Shown here: positions 1-6,047 of the stretch, piece by piece
How positions within the stretch are numbered: the stretch's first letter is position 1
Layout of the letters: every line of letters begins with the position of its first letter
DNA from: Xanthobacteraceae bacterium
GTDB taxonomy: Bacteria; Pseudomonadota; Alphaproteobacteria; Rhizobiales; Xanthobacteraceae
NCBI GenBank assembly: GCA_030037185.1
Contig: JASHRR010000230.1
Span: forward strand, 1 to 6,319
Length of the DNA stretch: 6,319 nt
Direction of reading: 5' to 3'
Notes under the pieces: model-generated
What the model was told of the DNA's origin: nothing
The model's input: only the letters and a program-made list of their open reading frames with translations
The model's database searches: none
Made by a program: the position numbers and the translations under genes

Positions 1-323
1 TCGGTCTTGATATACGCGATCGCCACCACGAAAGAACGCTCCCCCATGGCAGCGAGCATAAGCGCCGTGGCGGCGATCTGGGTGAGTGCCCCGCCGAACA
101 GCCACGGCCAAAACTCGAGGGTGGGGCGCGGCAGCGTGCGCCCCGTCGCGACGAGCACCACGAGGAAGATCACGGCGAACGGGCAGCCGAACAGGAAGCG
201 CACCTGCGTTGCCCCGACCGTACCGAGCTTGCCGGTCAGTTCGCGCTGCGCCGCATTGCGTATGGTCTGGGCAGCGGCCGCGACGATCGTGAAGGCGGCC
301 CACAGCCAGCCGGCACCGGCCAC
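1..323 (-). CDS. DMT/EamA-family membrane transporter, N-terminal part (runs off left edge)
   Basis: This is the first 107 codons of an integral inner-membrane protein of the drug/metabolite transporter (EamA) type; the substrate is unknown. The translation starts with a hydrophobic segment (about residues 3-20), a basic loop with RNAAQREL at 23-29, then the segment TQVRFLFGCPFAVIFLVVL (about 39-57), a third segment around 70-92 and the beginning of a fourth from about 96. The stretch LGTVGATQVRFLFG resembles what I remember of rhizobial DMT permeases, which have about ten membrane helices and about 300 residues, so about two thirds is missing here. The start chosen is GTG at 323-321, with a GGGCGGA ribosome-binding sequence six bases ahead. 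An in-frame TTG at 329-327 overlaps the ubiG stop and is an alternative. It lies 2 bases downstream of ubiG on the same strand and is probably co-transcribed; I see no functional link to quinone synthesis. The family call is fairly firm, the substrate is not. Confidence 0.8.
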   Translation of the reverse strand, partial: MAGAGWLWAAFTIVAAAAQTIRNAAQRELTGKLGTVGATQVRFLFGCPFAVIFLVVLVATGRTLPRPTLEFWPWLFGGALTQIAATALMLAAMGERSFVVAIAYIKT

Positions 324-325
324 TG

Positions 326-1099
326 TCAATCCGCCCGGGGCTTTTCGGCGGTCAGCATGTAGTTCACATCCATGTCGGACGACAACCGCCATTGATCGAC
401 CAGCGGATTGTAGATGATGCCGGTTTCGCCGATGACCCGAAGGCCAGCCCGCCGCATGACGCTCTCAAGTTCGCCCGGGACGACAAATTTGTCCCATCGG
501 TGAGTGCCCCGGGGCAGCCAGCGCAGGACGTATTCGGCGCCGATGATGGCGAGCGCGAAGCTTTTGAGCGTACGGTTGAGGGTTGCGGCGATCATCAGCC
601 CGCCCTCTTTCACCATCCCGGAACAGTAGCGCACGAACAGCCCGACGTCGGCAACGTGCTCCACCACTTCCATCGCCAGCACCACCTCGAAGCGTTCGCC
701 GGCCTCGGCGAGGGCCTCGGCGGCTGCCACCCGGTAGTCGATCGTGAGGCCAAGCCGCTGCGCGTGCAGCTGAGCGGCCTTGATATTGTCGAGCGACGGA
801 TCGGCCCCGACGACGCTGGCGCCGAGCCGTGCCAGCGGCTCACACAAAAGCCCTCCGCCACAGCCGATATCGAGAATGCGCAGGCCATCGAGACAGGGCG
901 GCTGGCCGGCGTTGCGACCGAACTGCCGGCACACCGCATCGCGAATGAAGGCGAGCCGGACCGGATTGAACCTGTGCAGCACCGCCATTTTTCCGCCGGG
1001 ATCCCACCAGTCCTCGGCAAATCGCGCAAACCGGCCGACCTCGGCTGCATCGACCGTCGCGTCGGCAAGGACATCTGAATGTGTCGTCGGGTCGGCCAT
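326..1099 (-). CDS. ubiG: UbiG, bifunctional ubiquinone O-methyltransferase (3-demethylubiquinol / polyprenyl-catechol)
   Basis: UbiG is a class I S-adenosylmethionine methyltransferase that performs both O-methylations of ubiquinone biosynthesis, acting at the inner face of the membrane. The 257-residue product has the usual family length. An N-terminal region carries the UbiG-typical pattern [16 protein letters not shown] (23-38) and [12 protein letters not shown] (41-52). SAM motif I is [10 protein letters not shown] at 76-85, followed by [15 protein letters not shown] at 86-100, whose Asp100 ends strand beta-2 and should bind the ribose of SAM. The post-motif [13 protein letters not shown] lies at 137-149. 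Near the C terminus are [15 protein letters not shown] (197-211) and GIIYNPL (227-233), both typical of UbiG rather than UbiE or UbiA-like methyltransferases. The start ATG (1099-1097) gives the full N-terminal region; the ribosome-binding site is weak (GACGAAAG-like). It is divergent from lysC and leads into the transporter gene. Confidence 0.95.
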   Translation of the reverse strand: MADPTTHSDVLADATVDAAEVGRFARFAEDWWDPGGKMAVLHRFNPVRLAFIRDAVCRQFGRNAGQPPCLDGLRILDIGCGGGLLCEPLARLGASVVGADPSLDNIKAAQLHAQRLGLTIDYRVAAAEALAEAGERFEVVLAMEVVEHVADVGLFVRYCSGMVKEGGLMIAATLNRTLKSFALAIIGAEYVLRWLPRGTHRWDKFVVPGELESVMRRAGLRVIGETGIIYNPLVDQWRLSSDMDVNYMLTAEKPRAD

Positions 1100-1121
1100 G
1101 TTAACGCTTTCGTCTCGTCAG

Positions 1122-1145
1122 CTCCCCGCCGCGCAAGGCAGGGAG
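1122..1145. repeat. Inverted repeat / hairpin in ubiG-lysC intergenic region (REP-like)
   Basis: CTCCCCGCC (1122-1130) pairs with GGCAGGGAG (1137-1145) around the 6-base loop GCGCAA, giving a 9-bp stem with one C/A mismatch. No U-run follows on either strand, and the flanking genes diverge, so it is not a terminator. The arrangement of pyrimidine-rich CTCCC, then AGGGAGGGG, resembles the small palindromic intergenic repeats found in many alphaproteobacterial genomes; this resemblance is inference. It would lie in the ubiG 5' leader or just upstream of the proposed lysC promoter. Confidence 0.5.
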
Positions 1146-1154
1146 GGGTTGAGG

Positions 1155-1183
1155 TTGCCCCGCCGCCGGCTCACCGTTATGTA
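1155..1183 (+). promoter_or_regulatory. Candidate sigma-70 type promoter for lysC
   Basis: TTGCCC (1155-1160) and TATGTA (1178-1183) are separated by 17 bases, which is the optimal spacing for a housekeeping promoter. Transcription would start near 1190, leaving a leader of about 58 bases that contains the CCCGC/GCGGG hairpin. The matches are 4 of 6 to the -35 consensus and 4 of 6 to the -10, so this is a candidate from pattern only. The short AT-rich patch here stands out from the surrounding GC-rich sequence. Confidence 0.3.
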
Positions 1184-1209
1184 TACGCGCCATTTTGGCC
1201 CCGCCTACC

Positions 1210-1223
1210 CCCGCTTTTGCGGG
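1210..1223 (+). repeat. Small hairpin in the lysC leader
   Basis: CCCGC (1210-1214) and GCGGG (1219-1223) form a perfect 5-bp GC stem around a TTTT loop. A further GGGC follows directly and could pair imperfectly with the C-rich stretch upstream. It ends 24 bases before the lysC ATG. It lacks the U-tract of an intrinsic terminator. It may be part of the same intergenic repeat family as the hairpin at 1122-1145, or only a chance product of GC richness. Confidence 0.35.
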
Positions 1224-1247
1224 CGGGCAGAGAATTTGAGTTCCCCT

Positions 1248-2501
1248 ATGGCTCGATTGGTCATGAAGTTCGGCGGCACCTCGGTGGCCGATATCGAGCG
1301 GATCCGCAACGTTGCGCGCCATGTCAAGCGCGAGGTCGATGCCGGCCATGAGGTTGCGGTTGTGGTCTCGGCCATGTCGGGGGCGACCAATCGGCTGGTG
1401 GAATGGTGCCGCGAAGCTGCGGCCCTGCACGATGCCCGGGAATACGATGTGGTGTTGGCCTCCGGCGAGCAGGTTACGGCGGGTCTGCTCGCCATCGCCC
1501 TGCAGGCGATCGGAATCGCCGCACGATCCTGGCAGGGTTGGCAACTGCCCATCATCACCTCCGATGCCCATGCGTCAGCCCGCATCCTCAGCGTCAATGG
1601 CGGCGAGCTCATCAAGCGTCTGCGTGCATGCAATGAGGTCGCGGTCATTTCCGGCTTCCAGGGTATCTACCCGCAGACCGGCCGAATCACCACCCTGGGT
1701 CGCGGCGGTTCCGATACTTCAGCGGTCGCGGTCGCCGCCGCCATCGCGGCTAATCGCTGCGATATCTACACCGATGTTGATGGCGTCTACACGACCGACC
1801 CTCGTGTGGTCCCCAAGGCGCGGCGGCTTGAGCGTATCGCCTTCGAGGAAATGCTCGAGCTCGCCTCCCAGGGCGCCAAGGTCCTCCAGGTGCGCTCGGT
1901 CGAACTCGGCATGGTGCACCGAGTCCCGATATTCGTCCGCTCAAGCTTCGATTCGCCAGACGGCATCGATCCGCACAAGTACCCGACCGGCACCTTGATT
2001 TGCGACGAGGAGGAACTCGTGGAACAGCACGTCGTCACCGGAATCGCTTTTTCCAAGGACGAGGCGCAGATCTCGATTCGCAATGTTCAGGACAAGCCGG
2101 GGGTAGCGGCCAATATTTTTGGCCCTCTGGCTGACGCCAACATCAATGTCGATATGATCGTCCAGAACGTGTCGGCGGACGGCGCTACCACTGATCTTAC
2201 TTTTACGGTTCCGGCTGCCGATTTCGAGCGCGCCAAGCAGACGATATCCGCCGCAAGGACGCAGATCGGCTATGAACGCCTCGACGGTGCAACCGATGTT
2301 ACCAAGGTTTCAGTCATCGGGGTTGGCATGCGCAGCCATGCCGGCGTGGCGGCCAAAGCCTTTCGATCCCTCGCTGACCGCGGCATCAATATTCGCGCGA
2401 TCACGACCTCGGAAATCAAGTTCTCTCTGCTGATCGATTCAGCCTACACGGAACTCGCGGTCCGGACCTTGCATTCACTATACGGGCTGGATAAATCATA
2501 G
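1248..2501 (+). CDS. lysC: Aspartate kinase (aspartokinase) with two C-terminal ACT domains
   Basis: Aspartokinase phosphorylates aspartate with ATP, the first step towards lysine, threonine, methionine and diaminopimelate, in the cytoplasm. The 417-residue product has an N-terminal amino-acid kinase domain (about 1-250) with KFGGTSVA at 7-14, SGEQVTAGLLA at 72-82, GFQGI at 136-140, the phosphate-binding GRGGSDTSA at 151-159 and TDVDGVYTTDPR at 175-186. Two ACT regulatory domains follow: about 263-335, with the effector-loop pattern VQDKPGVAANIF at 280-291, and about 352-417, with GVGMRSHAGVAAK at 358-370. This is the architecture of feedback-inhibited (lysine and/or threonine) aspartokinases. 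ATG at 1248 is chosen because it gives the conserved MARLVMKFGG start; reading further upstream runs antisense to ubiG with no recognisable sequence. ATG 1263 (residue 6) is less likely. The ribosome-binding site is weak (TTGAG, 7-base spacer). It ends in TAG. An internal start for a beta subunit is listed separately. Confidence 0.97.
   Translation: MARLVMKFGGTSVADIERIRNVARHVKREVDAGHEVAVVVSAMSGATNRLVEWCREAAALHDAREYDVVLASGEQVTAGLLAIALQAIGIAARSWQGWQLPIITSDAHASARILSVNGGELIKRLRACNEVAVISGFQGIYPQTGRITTLGRGGSDTSAVAVAAAIAANRCDIYTDVDGVYTTDPRVVPKARRLERIAFEEMLELASQGAKVLQVRSVELGMVHRVPIFVRSSFDSPDGIDPHKYPTGTLICDEEELVEQHVVTGIAFSKDEAQISIRNVQDKPGVAANIFGPLADANINVDMIVQNVSADGATTDLTFTVPAADFERAKQTISAARTQIGYERLDGATDVTKVSVIGVGMRSHAGVAAKAFRSLADRGINIRAITTSEIKFSLLIDSAYTELAVRTLHSLYGLDKS
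2007..2021 (+). promoter_or_regulatory. Internal ribosome-binding site and GTG start inside lysC (possible beta subunit)
   Basis: Within lysC the sequence GAGGAGGAA (2007-2015) is followed after a 5-base spacer by an in-frame GTG (2019-2021, Val258). AGGAGG is the best Shine-Dalgarno match I noticed in the window, much better than that of the full-length lysC start. Translation from here would give a 160-residue protein, ending at 2501, made of just the two ACT domains. Corynebacterium glutamicum and Bacillus subtilis aspartokinases, and some Pseudomonas enzymes, are alpha2beta2 with the beta chain made from such an in-frame internal start at the equivalent position. Use of this site here is inferred. 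The DEEEL coding (Asp-Glu-Glu-Glu) also yields GAGGAGGA by itself, so chance is possible. Confidence 0.5.
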
Positions 2502-2534
2502 GTCTTATAGTGCATTGCAACATCGCCTTTCGCC

Positions 2535-2564
2535 TTGCGGCCCGCATGCTTCATTCGCTATAGC
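2535..2564 (+). promoter_or_regulatory. Candidate promoter upstream of ptsP
   Basis: TTGCGG (2535-2540) and TATAGC (2559-2564) are separated by 18 bases, in the 169-base gap between lysC and ptsP. If used, it would let ptsP-prfA-prmC be transcribed without lysC. The -10 matches 4 of 6 and the -35 matches 4 of 6 consensus bases. The gap holds no convincing terminator for lysC, so read-through from lysC is also possible. Confidence 0.3.
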
Positions 2565-2631
2565 CATGGGGTGCGGCGCTGCTGTGCCGGAGCGTGCGCG
2601 CCATTTCCTGTTGATGTAAGCCTGTCAGGGG

Positions 2632-2643
2632 CAAGCCGGCTTG
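2632..2643. repeat. Perfect 12-bp palindrome in the ptsP leader
   Basis: CAAGCCGGCTTG is a perfect 12-bp palindrome 27 bases upstream of the ptsP ATG. It could be a binding site for a dimeric regulator or a chance palindrome. As RNA it would make only a 4-bp stem with a CCGG loop. A second AAGCC (2618-2622) could compete for pairing with GGCTT. No known operator motif is recognised. Confidence 0.3.
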
Positions 2644-2654
2644 GACATTCGGCC

Positions 2655-2666
2655 TGAGGGACCTCA
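2655..2666 (+). promoter_or_regulatory. ptsP ribosome-binding site inside a small inverted repeat
   Basis: TGAGG (2655-2659) and CCTCA (2662-2666) are reverse complements separated by two bases. The likely Shine-Dalgarno GAGGG (2656-2660) of ptsP sits in the left arm, with a 10-base spacer to ATG 2671. Pairing would need a loop of four bases with only a 4-bp stem, so any masking of the site is weak. The site helps decide the ATG start over the upstream TTG. Confidence 0.35.
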
Positions 2667-2670
2667 CGCC

Positions 2671-4938
2671 ATGCGCGGCGCGCTAGGCGGTCCGCGTGTA
2701 TTGTTGCGCCGGCTTCGCGAAGTGATGGCGGAACGGGTCAGCGCGCAGGAACGCCTTGACAAGATCGTAGTGCTGATCGCTGCCAACATGGTGGCGGAGG
2801 TGTGTTCCGTCTACGTGCTGCGCGTTGACTCGACGCTTGAACTGTACGCCACCGAGGGCCTCAACCGGGAAGCCGTCCACCAGACCGTGATGGGCTCGGA
2901 CGAAGGGCTGGTCGGCCTGGTGGCGAGCGAAGCCTCCGCTGTCAACCTTTCCGACGCGCACGCGCACCCGGCCTTCTCGTATCGGCCAGAAACCGGCGAA
3001 GAGATCTACCATTCCTTCCTCGGCGTGCCGATCCTGCGCGCCGGCAACACACTCGGCGTGCTGGTGGTGCAGAACCGGGCGCGCCGCACTTATTCGGAGG
3101 AAGAGGTCGAGGCGCTGCAGACCACCGCCATGGTGCTGGCGGAAATGATCGCCTCCGGCGAACTGGCGGCGCTCGCGCAGCCGGGCGCCGAACCGGCCGT
3201 GCGCCGCAGCCTGCGGCTTCAAGGCTGCGTGCTCAATGAAGGCATTGCGCTGGGTCACGTGGTCCTGCACGAGCCGCGTGTGATCATCACCAACTTCATT
3301 GCCGACGACATTGCCAAGGAACGCGCACGGCTTGAGACTGCGATTACGGCGTTGCGCGCCGATCTCGATACCATGCTCGAGCACGGTGATGTGGCGGAAG
3401 GCGGCGAGCATCGCGAAGTCCTCGAAGCCTACCGCATGTTCGCCCATGACCGCGGCTGGGTGCACAAACTCGAGGAAGCGGTCTTGACGGGCCTCACCGC
3501 AGAAGCCGCGGTCGAGCGCGTGCAGTCCGACACCCGCGCCCGCATGCTGCGTCAGACCGACCCCTATCTGCGCGAACGCCTGCACGATCTCGATGACCTG
3601 GCAAACCGCTTGTTGCGGCAATTGCTCGGCCGCGACCACGCCCCTGCCCGCGAACATCTGCCCGAAAACGCGATCATCGTGGCGCGATCGATGGGACCGG
3701 CGGCCCTGCTGGACTATGACCGCAAGCGCCTGCGCGCCCTGGTGCTGGAGGAGGGCGGGCCCACATCCCATGTGGCGATTATCGCTCGCGCCCTCGGGAT
3801 TGCCGCGGTCGGCGACGTCAACAATGCAATCGGCTTCGTCGATTCCGGTGAGGCGATCATTGTCGATGGCACCAGCGGCGAAGTGCACGTTCGCCCCTCG
3901 CCTGAACTCGAAGCCGCCTATATCGAGCGGGTGCGGGTGCGGGCGCGCCGCCAGCTGCAGTATCAGGCACTGCGCGACAAGCCGTGTGTGACCCGAGACG
4001 GCGTCGAGATATCTCTGTTCCTCAACGCCGGGTTGCTGGTCGATTTGCCGCACATCGAAGAAACCGGAGCTTCCGGGGTCGGCCTGTTCCGCACCGAATT
4101 GCAGTTCATGGTGGCGGGCCAGTTTCCGCGGATCAGCGAGCAGCTGTCGCTATACCGCTCGGTATTGGACGCCGCCGCCGGGCGTCCGGTCACATTCCGC
4201 ACCCTCGATGTCGGCGGCGACAAGGTGCTGCCCTACATGCGCATCGTCGAGGAAGAAAATCCTGCGCTCGGCTGGCGCGCGATCCGCTTGGGGCTCGACC
4301 GCCCGGCCCTCCTGCGCAGCCAGATTCGCGCCTTGCTGCGCGCCGCATTGGGACGCGAGCTCAGAATGATGTTCCCGATGATTGCGGCGGTGCGCGAGTT
4401 CGATGAAGCCAAAGAGTTGGTCGAGCGCGAGTTGACGTACCTGCGCCGCCACAACCACAGGCTCCCGGAGCGGGTCGAGATCGGCGCGATGGTGGAGGTG
4501 CCCTCGTTGCTCTATCAGCTCGACGAGCTGTTGGATCGTGTAGACTTTCTCTCGGTCGGCTCAAACGATCTGGCGCAGTTCCTGTTTGCCGCCGATCGCG
4601 GCAATCCGCGCGTCAGCACGCGCTTTGACGAGCTGTCGATGCCCATGCTGCGCGCTCTGCGCGACATCGCCGAACGCGGTGAAGCCCATGCCAAGCCAGT
4701 GACGGTGTGCGGCGAGATGGCATCGAAGACGGTGAGCGCGCTCGCCCTCATTGCGCTGGGGTACCGAAAATTGTCGCTGGTTCCCTCGGCGGTGGGTCCG
4801 ATCAAGGCGATGGCCCTCGAACTCGATGTCGGCAAGGCCGAAGCGCTGGTGCAGGCTCTGATCTCGGGTAAAGACGGCGGCAGGTCGATCCGCGACAAGT
4901 TGATCGCGTTTGCGGAAACGCAAGGCATTCCCCTGTAA
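2671..4938 (+). CDS. ptsP: PtsP, enzyme I of the nitrogen phosphotransferase system (EI-Ntr), GAF + PTS enzyme I
   Basis: EI-Ntr takes phosphate from phosphoenolpyruvate and passes it to NPr and then EIIA-Ntr, a regulatory relay without sugar transport. The 755-residue product starts with a GAF domain (about 26-165), the sensor through which glutamine and 2-oxoglutarate act in studied members. Next come the enzyme I N-terminal domain (about 185-315), the phosphohistidine swivel domain with GGPTSHVAIIARALG at 362-376 (His367 the phosphorylated residue), and the PEP-binding barrel (about 440-730). Barrel active-site residues all look intact: GLFRTE (Arg474), FRTLDVGGDK (Arg510), GWRAIR (Arg536), MVEVPS (Glu609), SVGSNDL (Asp633), ADRGN (Arg643) and CGEMAS (catalytic Cys680). 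ATG 2671 is preferred because it gives the MRGALGGPRVLLRRLREVM start and 755-residue length that I recall for rhizobial PtsP; a GAGGG lies 10 bases upstream. An in-frame TTG at 2641 would add 10 residues. prfA follows after 14 bases. Confidence 0.96.
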   Translation: MRGALGGPRVLLRRLREVMAERVSAQERLDKIVVLIAANMVAEVCSVYVLRVDSTLELYATEGLNREAVHQTVMGSDEGLVGLVASEASAVNLSDAHAHPAFSYRPETGEEIYHSFLGVPILRAGNTLGVLVVQNRARRTYSEEEVEALQTTAMVLAEMIASGELAALAQPGAEPAVRRSLRLQGCVLNEGIALGHVVLHEPRVIITNFIADDIAKERARLETAITALRADLDTMLEHGDVAEGGEHREVLEAYRMFAHDRGWVHKLEEAVLTGLTAEAAVERVQSDTRARMLRQTDPYLRERLHDLDDLANRLLRQLLGRDHAPAREHLPENAIIVARSMGPAALLDYDRKRLRALVLEEGGPTSHVAIIARALGIAAVGDVNNAIGFVDSGEAIIVDGTSGEVHVRPSPELEAAYIERVRVRARRQLQYQALRDKPCVTRDGVEISLFLNAGLLVDLPHIEETGASGVGLFRTELQFMVAGQFPRISEQLSLYRSVLDAAAGRPVTFRTLDVGGDKVLPYMRIVEEENPALGWRAIRLGLDRPALLRSQIRALLRAALGRELRMMFPMIAAVREFDEAKELVERELTYLRRHNHRLPERVEIGAMVEVPSLLYQLDELLDRVDFLSVGSNDLAQFLFAADRGNPRVSTRFDELSMPMLRALRDIAERGEAHAKPVTVCGEMASKTVSALALIALGYRKLSLVPSAVGPIKAMALELDVGKAEALVQALISGKDGGRSIRDKLIAFAETQGIPL

Positions 4939-4952
4939 GCTGAGCAGTTTTG

Positions 4953-6047
4953 ATGCTTCCCGAAACGAAACTCGATGTCATGCTGGCGCGCCACGCGTCA
5001 TTGGAGGCGGAACTCTCCCGCCCGCTCGGCGCCGACGCCTATGTGAAACTGACCCGCGAACTTGCCGAGATCGCCCCGGTGGTGGAAAAGGTGAAGGCCT
5101 ATCGCAGCGCGGTGGCCGATCTCGCCGATCTCGCCGCGATCATTGCGGATAGCGCCACTGAGCCGGACTTGCGGGCCATCGCGGCCGCAGAGAAACCGGT
5201 TGTCGAGGCCCGCCGCGGCGCACTTGAGCATGATCTTCGCCTGGCGCTAATCCCCAAGGACGCGATGGATGACAACAACGTCATTCTGGAAATCCGGGCC
5301 GGGACCGGAGGCGACGAAGCAGCGCTGTTCGCCGGCGACCTGTTTCGCATGTATGAACGCTACGCCGCCATCCACGGCTGGCGGGCCGACATCCTTTCCG
5401 CCAGCGAGGGCACCAAGGGCGGTTACAAGGAGATTATCGCCGAGGTCACCGGACGCGGCGCTTTTGCACGGCTTAAATTCGAATCGGGCGTGCACCGCGT
5501 GCAGCGCGTTCCCGATACCGAAGCCTCGGGCCGAATTCATACTTCGGCTGCAACCGTTGCGGTGCTGCCGGAGGCCGCCGACGTCGACGTCGGCATCGAC
5601 GACAAGGACCTGCGCATCGAGACCATGCGGTCCCAGGGTGCTGGCGGCCAGCATGTCAACAAGACCGAATCGGCGATTCGCATCACCCATCTGCCAACCG
5701 GCATCGTGGTGATGATGCAGGAGGAGCGCTCGCAACATCGCAACCGCGCCAAAGCTATGTCGCTGCTGCGCGCCAAACTGTACGACGTCGAACGCCAGCG
5801 CCTTGACGCCGCGCGCGCCGCCGAACGGCGCGGCCAGGTCGGCAGCGGCGATCGCTCCGAACGCATCCGAACCTACAATTTCCCCCAAGGGCGCGTCACC
5901 GATCACCGCATCAGCCTGACCCTCCACAAGCTGCCGCAGGTGATCGAGGGCGAAGCCCTGGACGAGATCATCGATGCTTTGATTACGGAACATCAAGCCT
6001 CGCTGCTGGCCGCGCAGGACCAGCCGCAAGCCCGAGCGCAGCCTTGA
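4953..6047 (+). CDS. prfA: Peptide chain release factor 1 (RF1)
   Basis: RF1 reads UAA and UAG stop codons on the ribosome and triggers release of the finished protein. The 364-residue product has the family length. Domain 1 (about 1-105) is helical. The core that follows contains [16 protein letters not shown] (115-130) and the [22 protein letters not shown] stretch at 180-201, whose PDT (187-189) corresponds to the PxT stop-codon recognition tripeptide of RF1 rather than the SPF of RF2. The catalytic GGQ loop is [12 protein letters not shown] at 229-240, with Gln233 the residue methylated by Prm[15 protein letters not shown] (256-269) and [15 protein letters not shown] (306-320) are also typical of RF1. 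ATG 4953 directly follows an in-frame TTG at 4950; the ATG gives the usual MLPETKLD start. The ribosome-binding site is modest (GAG, 4942-4944). The gene ends in TGA, which RF1 does not read, and overlaps prmC. Confidence 0.97.
   Translation: MLPETKLDVMLARHASLEAELSRPLGADAYVKLTRELAEIAPVVEKVKAYRSAVADLADLAAIIADSATEPDLRAIAAAEKPVVEARRGALEHDLRLALIPKDAMDDNNVILEIRAGTGGDEAALFAGDLFRMYERYAAIHGWRADILSASEGTKGGYKEIIAEVTGRGAFARLKFESGVHRVQRVPDTEASGRIHTSAATVAVLPEAADVDVGIDDKDLRIETMRSQGAGGQHVNKTESAIRITHLPTGIVVMMQEERSQHRNRAKAMSLLRAKLYDVERQRLDAARAAERRGQVGSGDRSERIRTYNFPQGRVTDHRISLTLHKLPQVIEGEALDEIIDALITEHQASLLAAQDQPQARAQP

Noticed and set aside
324..329. Perfect TTGACA -35 box on the minus strand between ubiG and the transporter
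   Set aside because: No TATAAT-like sequence lies 16-19 bases downstream; it arises from the ubiG stop codon and the bases before the GTG start.
392..1078. 228-codon plus-strand frame opposite ubiG
   Set aside because: It lies wholly within the intact ubiG gene on the other strand and resembles no known protein.
780..1247. 156-codon N-terminal extension of lysC to an upstream ATG
   Set aside because: The extension runs antisense through ubiG and the intergenic hairpins, while aspartokinases begin a few residues before KFGGTS, which fits ATG 1248.
2566..2619. 17-codon reading frame ahead of ptsP (ATG 2566 to TAA 2619) as a leader peptide
   Set aside because: No ribosome-binding site precedes it, it has no run of regulatory codons, and its ATG would sit at or before the start of a transcript from the proposed promoter.
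2502..2620. Intrinsic terminator for lysC
   Set aside because: Only short GC stems (for example TGCG/CGCA near 2537-2546) are present, with no following T-run.
2683..4053. 456-codon open frame on the minus strand, opposite ptsP
   Set aside because: It is the mirror of a strongly coding high-GC gene. Its translation is rich in His, Gln, Arg and Val-Gly with no recognisable domain, while the plus strand has an intact PtsP. Long antisense frames of this kind follow from third-position GC bias.
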